From JALSRD01 sp964476595 (GTDB lineage Bacteria; Desulfobacterota; Desulfobacteria; Desulfobacterales; JALSRD01): DNA of 64,000 bases. Every line of letters begins with the position of its first letter. The first letter of the stretch is position 1. Location: positions 1-64,000 of the forward strand of contig CAYZCL010000146.1 in NCBI GenBank assembly GCA_964476595.1, in the 5' to 3' direction. The translations under genes were made by a program, and so were the position numbers. Positions 36,158 to 45,120 of the stretch are shown piece after piece. The notes beneath the pieces were generated by a model that saw nothing but the letters and a program-made list of their open reading frames with translations, did no database searches and had not been told where the DNA came from.

Positions 36158-37032
36158 CAGAATTTCCCTCCGGCTCTCTCGGCGGCCCGCCGGGTCATGC
36201 GGGCGGCCAGGGTGCGGATGATGTGCAGGCGGAAGTCCCGCCGGGCGCGCCAGGAAGTGCGCGGCTGTACGTCCACCGCCACCGCCGCGGCCACGGCATC
36301 AAGCGTCTCGGCGGTCAGGGGGCGGCCGGCGGCGGCCGCTTCGGCGTGGCCGCAACGCACGGGCGTGGGCGCCGCCACGGTGAAGGCCAGCCGCAGTTTC
36401 CCGATGGCGTCCCCCTCCAGGCGCACCGCCGCCGCGCACCCGATGGTGGCGATGTCCATGGCCTCGCGCATGGCGTACTTGTAGTAGGCGGCGCCGAAAC
36501 CGCGGTAGTCCCGGGGATGAATGTGAAAGGCCACCAGCACCTCGTCGCGCGCCAGGGCCACGCGGCCGGGCCCCGTGTGGAAGCCCTGCAGGGGGGTGCG
36601 GCGGCGCTCCCGGGGCCCCTGGATTTCCAGCCGCGCGTCGTGCACCAGCAGGGCGCCGACGCTGTCCGCGCTGACGGCGCCGTTGCACACGTTGCCGCCG
36701 ATGGTGGCCACGTTGCGCAATTGGGGCCCGCCGGCGGTGCCCACGGCCTCGGCGATCACCGGTGCGTGCCGGCGCACGTCCCCGGAAGCCATGATCTCGC
36801 TGAAGGTGCTCATGGCCCCGATACGCAGCACGCCGTCGTCGGACAGGGAAATGCCTCTGAGTTCCGCTATCCCGTTGATGTCGACCAGCCGCGCGTAGTC
36901 GCCGTGCCCTTCGCGCAGGCGGATGAGCACGTCGGTCCCGCCGGCGATCAGCCGGGCGCCGGGATCGGCGGCCAGCAGCGCCACGGCCTGCGACACACTT
37001 TCTGCTTGTTGGTAGTCCTCGATGGCGAACAT
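36157..37032 (-). CDS. xdhB: Xanthine dehydrogenase-family FAD subunit
   Basis: 291 residues, close to the E. coli XdhB length. The FAD pyrophosphate-binding motif LIAGGTDVLIRLREG is near 35-50, and TIGGNVCNGAVSADS near 110 is the second FAD contact. The C-terminal CO-dehydrogenase flavoprotein domain ends with RTLAARMTRRAAERAGG. It lies 19 bases after xdhA. Confidence 0.87.
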   Translation of the reverse strand: MFAIEDYQQAESVSQAVALLAADPGARLIAGGTDVLIRLREGHGDYARLVDINGIAELRGISLSDDGVLRIGAMSTFSEIMASGDVRRHAPVIAEAVGTAGGPQLRNVATIGGNVCNGAVSADSVGALLVHDARLEIQGPRERRRTPLQGFHTGPGRVALARDEVLVAFHIHPRDYRGFGAAYYKYAMREAMDIATIGCAAAVRLEGDAIGKLRLAFTVAAPTPVRCGHAEAAAAGRPLTAETLDAVAAAVAVDVQPRTSWRARRDFRLHIIRTLAARMTRRAAERAGGKF

Positions 37033-37051
37033 GGTGTTTTCCCCGCTTGTC

Positions 37052-39334
37052 CTATATCAGCCCCGCCCCGGCAAAGTAGCGGTAGAGCACCTTGGGGGTC
37101 ATGGGGATCTCGTCGACCTTGACGCCCGTGGCGTCCCAGACGGCGTTGCGGATGGCCGGCGCCGGCGTGATGATGGGCGGCTCGCCCAGGGACTTGTTGC
37201 CGTAACCGCCGGTGGGTTCGCGCGTCTGCACGAAGGCGCAGCCCAGGTCCGGGATGTCCATGAAGGTGGGCATCTTGTAGTCCAGCAGGTTGCCGTTGTA
37301 TATGCGGCCGCTCTGCTCGTCGATGAGCATCTCCTCGTAGAGCGCCCAGCCGATGCCCATGGCGATCCCGCCGTGCACCTGCCCCTCGGCCATGAGGGGG
37401 TTGATGATCACCCCGGAGTCGTGGACGTTGAAGATCTCGCGGATGGTCACCCGGCACAGCGGGATGTCCACCTCCAGGTCGACGAAGGTGCAGCCGAAAG
37501 AGGCCGGGTTGGTGAAGGTCTTGCACGAAGCCTCGGCGGTCAACTGGGCGCCGCGCTGCTTGTGGTAGTACGCATCCAGGGCCAGCTCGGACAGGGACAT
37601 CAGCGCCTGTTGCGGCGTGCCGGCGAACACGATCCGGCCGCCGCGAAGGTCCAGGTTGGCGGCCGCCTGGCCGGTCATCCGGGCGGCGTGGGCCAGGATC
37701 TTTTCCCTGAGCGTCCGGGCCGCCTGCCGGACGGCCGGCGCCACCATGTAGGTCTGGCGCGAGGCGTAGGCGCCGGTATCGAAGGGGCTGACGTCGGTGT
37801 CCTGGAAGCTCACCACGTGGACGCGATCGCAATCCAGGCCCAGGGTCTCGGCCGCCATCTGGGCAAAGGCCGTGTCGGCGCCCTGGCCGATCTCGGTGGC
37901 CCCCGCCTGCAGGTGCACCGTGCCGTCCTGGTTGAGGATCAGCCGGGCGCCGGCGATCTCCACGCAGGAAGGATAGGTGCCGGTGCCGTAGCTGAAACAG
38001 GCCACCCCCAGGCCGCGGCGCACGTCGCCGTCCTGGTCGCGGTAGGCGCGGCGGCGGGCGTCCCAATCGATGCGGCGGCGGCCCTCCTCCAGGCACTCCA
38101 CCAGGCCGCAGCTCAACAGCTCGTGCCCGTCCAGGGGGTTTACGTCCCCGCGCCGGGCCACGTTGCGAATGCGAAACGCCAGCGGGTCCATGCCCACGGC
38201 GCGGGCGGCCTCCTCCACCAGGCACTCGATGCCGAAGATCACCTGGGGCGACCCGTAGGCACGCATGGCGCCGGCGGACGGCACGTTGGCGTAGTGGGTG
38301 GTGGCTTCGAAGCGGATGGCGGTGCGCGGGTACAGGTTGCAGGACTTGGTGCAGGAGGCCCCCATGATGGCGTGGCCGTGGGAAGCGTAAGCGCCGGTGT
38401 TGGAAAAAATCTCCACGTCCAGGGCCTCGAGCCGACCGTCCCGGGTGGCGGCGGCCCGCCCCCGCATGACGGTGGCGTGTCGCGTGCGCGTGGCCGTGAA
38501 ACACTCCTCGCGGGTGAGGTCGATCTTCACCGGCACCCCGCCCAGCTGCAGGGTCAGGAAGGCCGCCATGGGTTCCAGGACGACGTCCTGCTTGTTGCCG
38601 AAACCGCCGCCGATGTACGGCTTGACGACCTTTACGCGGCTCAGCGGCAGGTCCAGGGCCTCGGCCACGATGCGGCGCACGATGTGCGGAATCTGGGTGG
38701 AGGTCACCACCACGATGTGCGCCATGTCGTCCATGTAGGCGTAGGCGATGTGGTTCTCCAGGTGACAGTGCTGGACGATGGGGGTGCGGTAGCGGCTCTC
38801 GACGACCGCGTCGGCACCTTCCAGGGCGTCATCCACCCGGCCGCCGGCTTCGAAGCGCAGGGTCTTCACGCGGTTGCCCCCCGGGTGAAGGGCGGGCGCT
38901 CCCTCGGCCAGGGCCGCCTCGGCCGTCACCACCACGGGCAGTTCCTCGTATTCCACTTTCACCCGGGCGGCCGCCGTTTCGGCGGTCAGGCGGTCGCGCG
39001 CCACCACCACGGCCACATCGTCGCCCTGGTAGCGCACGTGGCCGGTCAGCAGGCGCCGGTCGGCCACGTCGGCGTGATCCGGGTCCAGGGCATAGGGGTG
39101 GCCGGCGGTGGCGAAGGGCCGGTCGGGAACGTCTTCGAAGGTGAAGACGGCCTCCACGCCGGGCAGGCGCCGGGCTGCCGCGGTGTCGATGCGCACCACC
39201 CGGCCGTGGGCGACAGGGCTGCGCACGTACCGGGCCCAGCGCATGCCCGGCATGGGCAGGTCGTCGGTGTATCGCGCCCGGCCGGTGACCTTGGCGGCGG
39301 CGTCCTTGCGCGTGACGGATTTTCCTACGGCCAT
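37052..39334 (-). CDS. xdhA: Xanthine dehydrogenase-family molybdenum-binding subunit
   Basis: 760 residues from the ATG at 39334, which follows GAGGAGG. It follows E. coli XdhA closely as I remember it, from KVTGRARYTDDLPMPGM at the N-terminus through IGGGFGNKQDVVLEPMAAF, PSAGAMRAYGSPQV and GATEIGQGADT to KSLGEPPII with the catalytic glutamate and a terminal AGLI. The cofactor should be a molybdopterin form. The substrate may be xanthine or another N-heterocycle or aldehyde, since this family is broad. It is the first gene of the seven-gene operon. The stop is TAG (complement of 37052-37054) at the same point where E. coli XdhA ends. Confidence 0.88.
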   Translation of the reverse strand: MAVGKSVTRKDAAAKVTGRARYTDDLPMPGMRWARYVRSPVAHGRVVRIDTAAARRLPGVEAVFTFEDVPDRPFATAGHPYALDPDHADVADRRLLTGHVRYQGDDVAVVVARDRLTAETAAARVKVEYEELPVVVTAEAALAEGAPALHPGGNRVKTLRFEAGGRVDDALEGADAVVESRYRTPIVQHCHLENHIAYAYMDDMAHIVVVTSTQIPHIVRRIVAEALDLPLSRVKVVKPYIGGGFGNKQDVVLEPMAAFLTLQLGGVPVKIDLTREECFTATRTRHATVMRGRAAATRDGRLEALDVEIFSNTGAYASHGHAIMGASCTKSCNLYPRTAIRFEATTHYANVPSAGAMRAYGSPQVIFGIECLVEEAARAVGMDPLAFRIRNVARRGDVNPLDGHELLSCGLVECLEEGRRRIDWDARRRAYRDQDGDVRRGLGVACFSYGTGTYPSCVEIAGARLILNQDGTVHLQAGATEIGQGADTAFAQMAAETLGLDCDRVHVVSFQDTDVSPFDTGAYASRQTYMVAPAVRQAARTLREKILAHAARMTGQAAANLDLRGGRIVFAGTPQQALMSLSELALDAYYHKQRGAQLTAEASCKTFTNPASFGCTFVDLEVDIPLCRVTIREIFNVHDSGVIINPLMAEGQVHGGIAMGIGWALYEEMLIDEQSGRIYNGNLLDYKMPTFMDIPDLGCAFVQTREPTGGYGNKSLGEPPIITPAPAIRNAVWDATGVKVDEIPMTPKVLYRYFAGAGLI

Positions 39335-39731
39335 GTTGAAAACCTCCTCGGCACACCGCCTACTGCATCCGGAGATTCCCGGTCTCGTGCAGTCCGGCGT
39401 GATTTTCGGCGGCATCCGGCACCCCGGCCAGCAAAGGGACCCGCAGCCCGCCGCCGGCCCTGTCCGGCGGGAGAAGAGAGTCGTCGCGGCACATGCCGTT
39501 GTGGGCCAACCGGCTGAGATTTCGGAACGGCACCTGGCTTCCACGTGTTCCCATAGGCGCAGTTTCCCGCGGGTACGGTGGTTCGACGCCTGAAACTCTG
39601 AAACACGGCAAGCCTACCACTGGAACGCCGTCACTTCAAGAGACTTCAACTTTCGTTTTTGGCCGCCCACACCTCTTCATCGGATTTGCGTTCCTCCGGT
39701 GCGCCGTGGCGCTTAAAAATCACCATTGCCC

Positions 39732-39760
39732 TTGACAAACGACGACCTCTTTGAGATATA
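39732..39760 (+). promoter_or_regulatory. Candidate sigma70 promoter
   Basis: A perfect TTGACA (39732-39737), a 17-base spacer and GATATA (39755-39760). Transcription would start near 39768, ahead of the palindrome and about 220 bases before the regulator's ATG. Confidence 0.45.
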
Positions 39761-39846
39761 TCAGATGCTGAAGGATGTTCGGAAGGCAGCATGTTCCGCA
39801 ATGTAACCTCGGAATATTACTTGTCTTTTTACCTGCATCTACTCAA

Positions 39847-39880
39847 CAATTTTGTTGTAACGCGCGTTGCAACAAAATTG
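39847..39880. promoter_or_regulatory. 34-bp palindromic operator upstream of the TrmB-type regulator
   Basis: The left arm CAATTTTGTTGTAACG and the right arm CGTTGCAACAAAATTG are inverted with one mismatch around a central CG. The inner half-site TGTTGYAACG recurs in the palindrome at 43521-43544 with the same two-base centre. A site this long, placed 110 bases before the regulator gene, is most simply its autoregulatory operator. Confidence 0.65.
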
Positions 39881-39989
39881 GCTGACACCTGGTGATGTAA
39901 ACCGGTTACAACCCCAGAATCCTCCGGGAATGTCCTGTACGCTGAAGTTGTGTACCTGGAATCATTATTGCCAGAGCTGTTAAAAAAGA

Positions 39990-40781
39990 ATGTCAAAATC
40001 ATTCCACCTTAATATCGGTCTGTCCGACAATGCGATAGGCGCGTATCTTTCTCTCATTCGCAACCATCCGGTCAACGGCTCTCAACTCAGCCGTCAGTCC
40101 GGAATTCCTCGCACGCGGATATATGATGTCCTCCGCTCCCTGAAACAAAAGGGCTTCGTCAACGAAATCAACCCCGGGGTATATGTTCCGCTTCCACCGG
40201 CGGAGCTGATCAACCGTTTGCGAAGACAGCATGAAGCCGATCTGAAAGCGCTTGAAGCACTGACCGAAGAAGCGCGTAACGAGGTGGACTATGAGTTCAT
40301 CTGGACCATCAAAGGGTATGACCAGGTCCTTTCCAAAGCCGGGGAAATGATCGGCAGCGCCTGTAGGGAAATCTACATTCGTCTTTTTCCGGAAGAGGGT
40401 GTGCATCTGGACCCTCTCCTGAGGCAGGCCCAGGATCGGAAAGTGGCGGTCAAGTTCGTGTGCATGCGGCCGGCCCCGTTCCTTGAAGGCTACCCTTTTC
40501 ATGTGGTTCATCCGGAATCCGACACCATTGAAACCACGCTGGGGGGGCGCACTTTCGATATCGTCGTGGACCGCCGGGAGGTGATGGCCGGCATGTTTGA
40601 AAGTGGACGTGAAGATCGCTCGTCGATTTCCTGGGGCCGCAACCCGTGGTTCGTGTCCACGCAGCGTGACAGTCTGCGTCACGATTTTTTCCACTATTTT
40701 CTCCATAAAACTTATCAGCAGAAACAGCCCCTGACGGCTGAAGAAGAGGTGATTTACCAGACGATTCTGCGTGACGTGTGA
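39990..40781 (+). CDS. TrmB-family transcriptional regulator
   Basis: 263 residues. The N-terminal winged helix-turn-helix (about 8-70, NGSQLSRQSGIPRTRIYDVLRSL) is of the TrmB type, followed by a short coiled coil at 75-98 and a C-terminal phospholipase-D-like ligand-binding domain of the TrmB kind (about 105-255). TrmB regulators usually bind small metabolites and control transport genes. It lies at the head of the importer-methyltransferase module, 73 bases before the binding-protein gene. The ATG has only a weak A-rich ribosome site, which suggests low expression. Confidence 0.75.
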   Translation: MSKSFHLNIGLSDNAIGAYLSLIRNHPVNGSQLSRQSGIPRTRIYDVLRSLKQKGFVNEINPGVYVPLPPAELINRLRRQHEADLKALEALTEEARNEVDYEFIWTIKGYDQVLSKAGEMIGSACREIYIRLFPEEGVHLDPLLRQAQDRKVAVKFVCMRPAPFLEGYPFHVVHPESDTIETTLGGRTFDIVVDRREVMAGMFESGREDRSSISWGRNPWFVSTQRDSLRHDFFHYFLHKTYQQKQPLTAEEEVIYQTILRDV

Positions 40782-40792
40782 CCGTGAAAGTT

Positions 40793-40812
40793 CCCTTCCC
40801 CCGATGGAAGGG
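40793..40812 (+). promoter_or_regulatory. Hairpin between regulator and binding-protein genes
   Basis: CCCTTCC and GGAAGGG form a perfect 7-bp stem with a 6-base loop, 42 bases before the start of the binding-protein gene. No U-tract follows. It may protect a processed mRNA 3' of it or partly attenuate read-through. Confidence 0.35.
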
Positions 40813-40854
40813 GTGATCAACCACCTAATACTCAATAAAGGAAGGAGATGTTGC

Positions 40855-41709
40855 ATGCGTAAAAACCTTACTGTCGGAATGATGTTGCTGGCCCTATTCA
40901 CCTTCTGCGCTGCCAATGCATTCGCCGGCGGGAAATCCGCGCTGGACGAAATCAAGGCCGCGGGCGTGATGGTGGTTTCCACGGACGCCAACTATGCCCC
41001 CCAGAGCTACCTCAACGACAAGGGGGAACTGGAGGGCTTTGACATCAGCGTGGCCAAGGAAGTGGCCAAACGCCTCGGCGTCAAAGTCAAGTTCGTCACT
41101 CCGGACTGGGACTTGATCACCGCTGGTAAATGGGGCAAGCGTTGGGATATATCCATCGGCTCCATGACGCCCACCAAAGAGCGCAAGAAGGTGCTGCTTT
41201 TCACTATGCCTTACTATAGCTCCCCGGCCCAATTCGCCATCCACAAGGCCAACACCACCATCAAGAAGATCAAGGATCTTGCCGGAAAGACCATCGGTGT
41301 GGCCACCGAAACCACTTACGAGCGTTACCTGAACCACAACCTGCAGATCGAGGATGTCAAGATCGTCTATCAGGATTGGAAACCAGGCAAGCTGGTCACC
41401 TACCCCACCGACGCCAACGCCATCGAAGACCTTTCCCTGGGCGACGGTGCGCGGCTGGACGCCATCCTGAGCTCCCGGCAGACCATCGCCGAGGCTATCC
41501 GTTCCGGCTGTGGCAAGGGGTGCCCCATCAAAATGCTGGGCGATCCGCCCTACTATGAACCGCTGTGTTTTGCCCTGGACAAAACCCGCCCCAACAGCGA
41601 ATCGCTCCTGGCCGAGCTCAACAAGATCATCCGCTCCATGTATGACGATGGCACGCTCGTGAAACTCTCGATGAAATTTTTCCACACCAACATGATCCCC
41701 AAGCTGTAA
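40855..41709 (+). CDS. Polar amino acid ABC transporter, periplasmic binding protein
   Basis: 284 residues from the ATG at 40855 after AAGGAGATG. Signal peptide MRKNLTVGMMLLALFTFC... with cleavage expected after ANAFA. The mature SBP_bac_3 fold begins SALDEIKAAGVMVVSTDANYAPQSYLNDKG, with EGFDISVAKEVAKRLG and the LAGKTIGVATETTYERYL block. The family binds basic, polar or betaine-type amino acids. The GCGKGC loop near 225 is not typical and could be a disulfide. The neighbouring methyltransferase and lysine genes suggest a methylated or basic amino acid ligand. Confidence 0.85.
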   Translation: MRKNLTVGMMLLALFTFCAANAFAGGKSALDEIKAAGVMVVSTDANYAPQSYLNDKGELEGFDISVAKEVAKRLGVKVKFVTPDWDLITAGKWGKRWDISIGSMTPTKERKKVLLFTMPYYSSPAQFAIHKANTTIKKIKDLAGKTIGVATETTYERYLNHNLQIEDVKIVYQDWKPGKLVTYPTDANAIEDLSLGDGARLDAILSSRQTIAEAIRSGCGKGCPIKMLGDPPYYEPLCFALDKTRPNSESLLAELNKIIRSMYDDGTLVKLSMKFFHTNMIPKL

Positions 41710-41824
41710 CCCCCCGGTTCACTACTGTCGGCCGGCACGGCGACGCGATGACGTCCCTGTCGGCCGGCAACATGGTGTCAAACCGTTCTTCTCACCGTTT
41801 TCCCCTTGGCCTGGAGGCTGAATC

Positions 41825-42688
41825 ATGAATGAGCCCAGTGAATTGCCTGACAATGAAATACCACCGGAGGCCCAGGCGGTACTGGACAGTATCCAGGATA
41901 CCCAAACCCGGTTCAAACGAAACCTGGCCTTCTCGCTGGCAGGGCTGGTCGTTTTCCTGTTTTTCATACTCTACATCATCGGCCTGGATTTCCGTTTCAT
42001 GGCCAGGTGGCTCGGGTTCATCATGGGTGGGATGGGCTACACCCTGCTGGTTTCCGTGTTGGCTATCACATTGGCCTGTATTCTGGCCGTGTTGGGAGCC
42101 CTCGGACGGCTCTCACGGAATCCCATCGTCAATAGCGTGGCCACCGCCTATGTTTCATTGATTCGCGGCACACCGCTACTGGTCCAGGTGTACATGTGGT
42201 ACCTGGCGCTGCCGCAAGTGGGCCAGGCTCTCGAGCGTATGGGCATTGCCGGCGCCCAACGCTGGTTCACCCTCCCGGCCCTGGTGGCCGGCATTCTGGC
42301 CCTGGGTGTCTGTTATGGTGCCTACATGACTGAAATCGTGCGCGCCGGCATGCAGTCCATTGGTGTCGGGCAGCGTGAAGCGGCTAAATCGCTGGGCATG
42401 AACGGCAGTCAGATGCTGCGGCGCATCATTTTTCCCCAGGCCCTGCGGGTGATCATCCCGCCGGTCTCCAACGAGTTCATCGCCATGGTAAAAGACTCCT
42501 CGCTGGTGTCCCTGATGGGCGTTTGGGAGTTGAGTTACCGTGCCATCAAGATCGGACGACGCTACTTTCAATCCCTGGAGATGCTGGTTTTGGTGGCCCT
42601 GATTTACTGGGTCATGTGCATTATTCTGCAGTCGGTGCAGGAGCGGGTGGAAGCCCATATGGCCCGCGGCGACAGGAGGACCCACTGA
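41825..42688 (+). CDS. Polar amino acid ABC transporter permease
   Basis: 287 residues, HisM/ArtM-type. A hydrophilic N-terminus of about 35 residues precedes one extra helix, then the five-helix core with TLLVSVLAITLACILAVLG, RGTPLLVQVYMWYLALP and the EAA loop REAAKSLGMNGSQMLRRIIFPQAL. The extra N-terminal helix and acidic tail are longer than in most HisM proteins. A TGATG overlap couples it to the ATPase gene. Confidence 0.86.
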   Translation: MNEPSELPDNEIPPEAQAVLDSIQDTQTRFKRNLAFSLAGLVVFLFFILYIIGLDFRFMARWLGFIMGGMGYTLLVSVLAITLACILAVLGALGRLSRNPIVNSVATAYVSLIRGTPLLVQVYMWYLALPQVGQALERMGIAGAQRWFTLPALVAGILALGVCYGAYMTEIVRAGMQSIGVGQREAAKSLGMNGSQMLRRIIFPQALRVIIPPVSNEFIAMVKDSSLVSLMGVWELSYRAIKIGRRYFQSLEMLVLVALIYWVMCIILQSVQERVEAHMARGDRRTH

Positions 42689-43449
42689 TGACTCAACGCG
42701 ATACCATGGTAAGCATCCAAAACCTTCACAAGGTGTTCGGCAAGGATATTTATGTCCTGCGGGGCATTGAGCTGGAAGTTAAAACCGGAGAAGTGGTCGT
42801 CATCCTGGGACCGTCGGGTTCGGGCAAGAGCACCCTGCTGCGCTGCATCAATTTCCTGGAAGAGCCCACCGCCGGAACCATCCGCGTGGACGACCTGACC
42901 GTCCGGGCTGGCGAAAAGGGACGCGAACGCAACCGTCGCATTCTTGAAATCCGCAAGAAGACCGGAATGTGCTTCCAGTCTTTTAACCTTTTTCCCCACA
43001 TGACCGCACTGGAAAACATCATCGAGGGCCCGGTCACGGTCTTGGGGCAGAAACCCCAGGAGGCCATCCCCTACGCCGAGGAACTACTGGGATGGGTAGG
43101 GCTTTCCGACAAGCGGGATGAGTACCCGGCCCGCCTTTCCGGTGGGCAGCAGCAGCGGGTGGCCATCGCCCGCAGTCTGGCCATGCGACCCAAGGTAATG
43201 CTTTTCGACGAACCGACCTCAGCCCTGGATCCCGAGCTTGTGGGGGAGGTGGTGGATGTCATGGAACGGCTGGCCAAGGAGGGCATGACCATCATTGCGG
43301 TCACCCACGAGATGCATTTTGCACGTGATGTGGCCCAGCGGGTCCTGATCATGGACAACGGTGGCTGGGTGGAGGAGGGCCCCCCCGAAGAGATCTTCAC
43401 CAATCCGCAGCATGAACGCAGTCGGCGTTTCCTGGCGCACATCCTGTAA
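42688..43449 (+). CDS. Polar amino acid ABC transporter ATP-binding protein
   Basis: 253 residues from the ATG at 42688, overlapping the permease stop by one base. Walker A GPSGSGKST, signature LSGGQQQRVAIARSL, Walker B VMLFDEPTSALD and switch His in AVTHEMHFA. Typical GlnQ/HisP-type ATPase of the three-gene importer. Confidence 0.9.
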   Translation: MTQRDTMVSIQNLHKVFGKDIYVLRGIELEVKTGEVVVILGPSGSGKSTLLRCINFLEEPTAGTIRVDDLTVRAGEKGRERNRRILEIRKKTGMCFQSFNLFPHMTALENIIEGPVTVLGQKPQEAIPYAEELLGWVGLSDKRDEYPARLSGGQQQRVAIARSLAMRPKVMLFDEPTSALDPELVGEVVDVMERLAKEGMTIIAVTHEMHFARDVAQRVLIMDNGGWVEEGPPEEIFTNPQHERSRRFLAHIL

Positions 43450-43494
43450 CGTTTTGCTGCGGGGGTTTCCCCCCTTGCCGATCCGAAAATCCAA

Positions 43495-43523
43495 TTGACA
43501 AATCTTTTTTGGGTTGTTAAATG
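43495..43523 (+). promoter_or_regulatory. Promoter of the MttB-family methyltransferase gene
   Basis: A perfect TTGACA (43495-43500), 17 bases and TAAATG (43518-43523; TTAAAT one base earlier is a better -10). The -10 overlaps the left arm of the palindrome at 43521, so a bound protein would block RNA polymerase. Confidence 0.55.
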
Positions 43524-43544
43524 TTGTCCCGACCGGGACAACAT
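43521..43544. promoter_or_regulatory. 24-bp perfect palindromic operator
   Basis: ATGTTGTCCCG, a central AC, then CGGGACAACAT. It overlaps the -10 and start region of the promoter before the methyltransferase gene, a classic repressor position. The half-site TGTTGTCCCG and the two-base centre match the inner part of the palindrome upstream of the TrmB-type gene (TGTTGYAACG), pointing to the same regulator. Confidence 0.65.
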
Positions 43545-43629
43545 TAGGTTGCGCCGATACCCGGTATACATCGTTCGCCGGCGGCGCTGGCTGACCGGCA
43601 GCCGAGCCAGCGTGCACAGGAGAAAACCC

Positions 43630-45045
43630 GTGACAAACGTCCGCCCCTGCATTTCCGTACTGACGCCTTCGCAAATCGAGCAGGTAAACGCTTATTCCCT
43701 GCAAATCCTGTCAGATATCGGGATTCGAATCGCCTCCGAAAAGGCCCGCAAACTGTTTCGCCAAGCCGGCGCCCGTTTCATAGACGACCAGACGGTGTCC
43801 CTGGACGGCGAACTGATTCGCTGGGCCATGGATGCAGCCCCGTCTACATTGGAAATCTTTGATCGCCGCGGCCGGAAGGCCTTTGACCTGGGACCCGGTG
43901 CCGATACCCGTTTTGGGGTCGGCGTGACCAACCTCTATTACGAACAACCGAAAGCCCGTAAGGTTGTTCCTTTTTCCCGAACGCACGTGGAGACCGCCGC
44001 CCGCTTGACCGAAGCCCTGCCGGCCTTCGACCTGCTGGCCACCCCGGGGGTGGCCGGCGACCTTGCACCTGAAAGCGCCGACCTGCTGGTTACCCTGTCC
44101 ATGGCAGCCAATACCTGCAAACCTTTGGTACTGCTGGTTTCAGAACCGCGTCTTTTCGACTCTACCTTGGATCTGCTGGAAGAGCTTTTCGGCAACCGGG
44201 TGCAGACGCCGTTCGTGCTGCCCTACGTCAACCCCATTACACCGCTGGTTCTCAACGAAGACACCACTGAAAAAATGATCTCCGCCATCGTGCGGGGTTT
44301 TCCGATCATTTTCAGCAACATGGGAATGTCCGGGGCCACCACACCCATCACCCCGGGCGGAACCTTGGCACTGCTGAACGCGGAGTTGCTGAGCGGCCTC
44401 GTTTTCTCCCAATTGGTCCGCAAGGGGGCGCCAATCGTACTGGGAAGCATTCCGGCCGGGTTCGATATGCAAAACATGATGAGCCTGTATACGCCGCGAA
44501 CCATGCTTTTGAACCTGGCCTGCGCCGAGATGATGGCCCACTACGGGATCCCTCATTCGGGGACATCCGGCAGCGGTCCAGGCTGGGGCGCCGACCTGCT
44601 GGCCGCCAGCGCCCTGTGGATGAACCATCTGACCAGTTGCCTTGGAAAGGTCGGACTGGCGCCATTTGTGGGCGGCAACCTGGACTCGCTGGTTTTTTCA
44701 CCGTCCATGGTGGTGTACGCCGGAGAGGTTATCCGCCTCACGCGGCAGTTCGCGGGCGGGTTCTCTCTCGACGACCAGGCGGTCGACACAGAGGACATCC
44801 GAAGCGTCGGCGCGGGCGGCAACTTCCTGGCCTCTGAAGTAACCTGCCGGCTGTTTCGTGAGATGATGGAAACAAGCCCCATCTGGCCCAACACCACCCT
44901 GGAGCAGTGGCAACGGGACAACCACCCCCAAGCGGCTTCGGTGCTGGAACGCTACACCCTCGACCTGATTGCGGACCTGGCACCGCCTCCTGGTTACCAG
45001 GATCTGATGGCGAGGGGAAAAGCGTTTATCGAGAAATCGCTATAA
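43630..45045 (+). CDS. MttB-family corrinoid methyltransferase without pyrrolysine
   Basis: 471 residues from a GTG at 43630, with AGGAG eight bases upstream. The sequence follows the MttB/COG5598 barrel throughout (GVGVTNLYYEQP, GMSGATTPITPGGTLALLNAELLSGL, GTSGSGPGWGADLLAASALW, SVGAGGNFLASEVT) but has no in-frame amber codon; the pyrrolysine region reads SGSGPGWG. Characterised members of this kind (MtgB, MtpB, MtcB) remove one methyl from quaternary amines such as glycine betaine, proline betaine or carnitine and pass it to a corrinoid protein. No corrinoid protein lies in this module; MtbC at 50.9 kb is the nearest. The lysine-degradation genes downstream suggest a lysine-derived quaternary amine, which is inference. 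Confidence 0.82.
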   Translation: MTNVRPCISVLTPSQIEQVNAYSLQILSDIGIRIASEKARKLFRQAGARFIDDQTVSLDGELIRWAMDAAPSTLEIFDRRGRKAFDLGPGADTRFGVGVTNLYYEQPKARKVVPFSRTHVETAARLTEALPAFDLLATPGVAGDLAPESADLLVTLSMAANTCKPLVLLVSEPRLFDSTLDLLEELFGNRVQTPFVLPYVNPITPLVLNEDTTEKMISAIVRGFPIIFSNMGMSGATTPITPGGTLALLNAELLSGLVFSQLVRKGAPIVLGSIPAGFDMQNMMSLYTPRTMLLNLACAEMMAHYGIPHSGTSGSGPGWGADLLAASALWMNHLTSCLGKVGLAPFVGGNLDSLVFSPSMVVYAGEVIRLTRQFAGGFSLDDQAVDTEDIRSVGAGGNFLASEVTCRLFREMMETSPIWPNTTLEQWQRDNHPQAASVLERYTLDLIADLAPPPGYQDLMARGKAFIEKSL

Positions 45046-45120
45046 CGGGGCATATCGACCCGGTCCGGCACCCGTTTGGTTTCCGGTGCCGGCCCAGGGG
45101 GAAACTTTGCTGGAGGCATG

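Larger units (their letters stand above)
39335..39989. other. Large divergent intergenic region
   Basis: 655 bases between xdhA (leftward) and the TrmB-type regulator (rightward). The right third is clearly A/T-richer than the window average. It holds a sigma70-like promoter (39732-39760) and a 34-bp palindrome (39847-39880), listed separately. Short frames in the left half show no recognisable protein. Confidence 0.5.

Noticed and set aside
37022..39517. 831-codon plus-strand frame opposite xdhA
   Set aside because: Mirror image of a highly conserved gene; translation lacks any motif.
39360..39620. 86-codon minus-strand frame upstream of xdhA
   Set aside because: No ribosome site and no recognisable content; xdhA has a clear start at 39334 with its own GAGGAGG.
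41725..41769. 13-bp direct repeat CTGTCGGCCGGCA (41725-41737 and 41757-41769)
   Set aside because: A single pair in an intergenic gap with no further copy; too little to call a regulatory site or repeat element.
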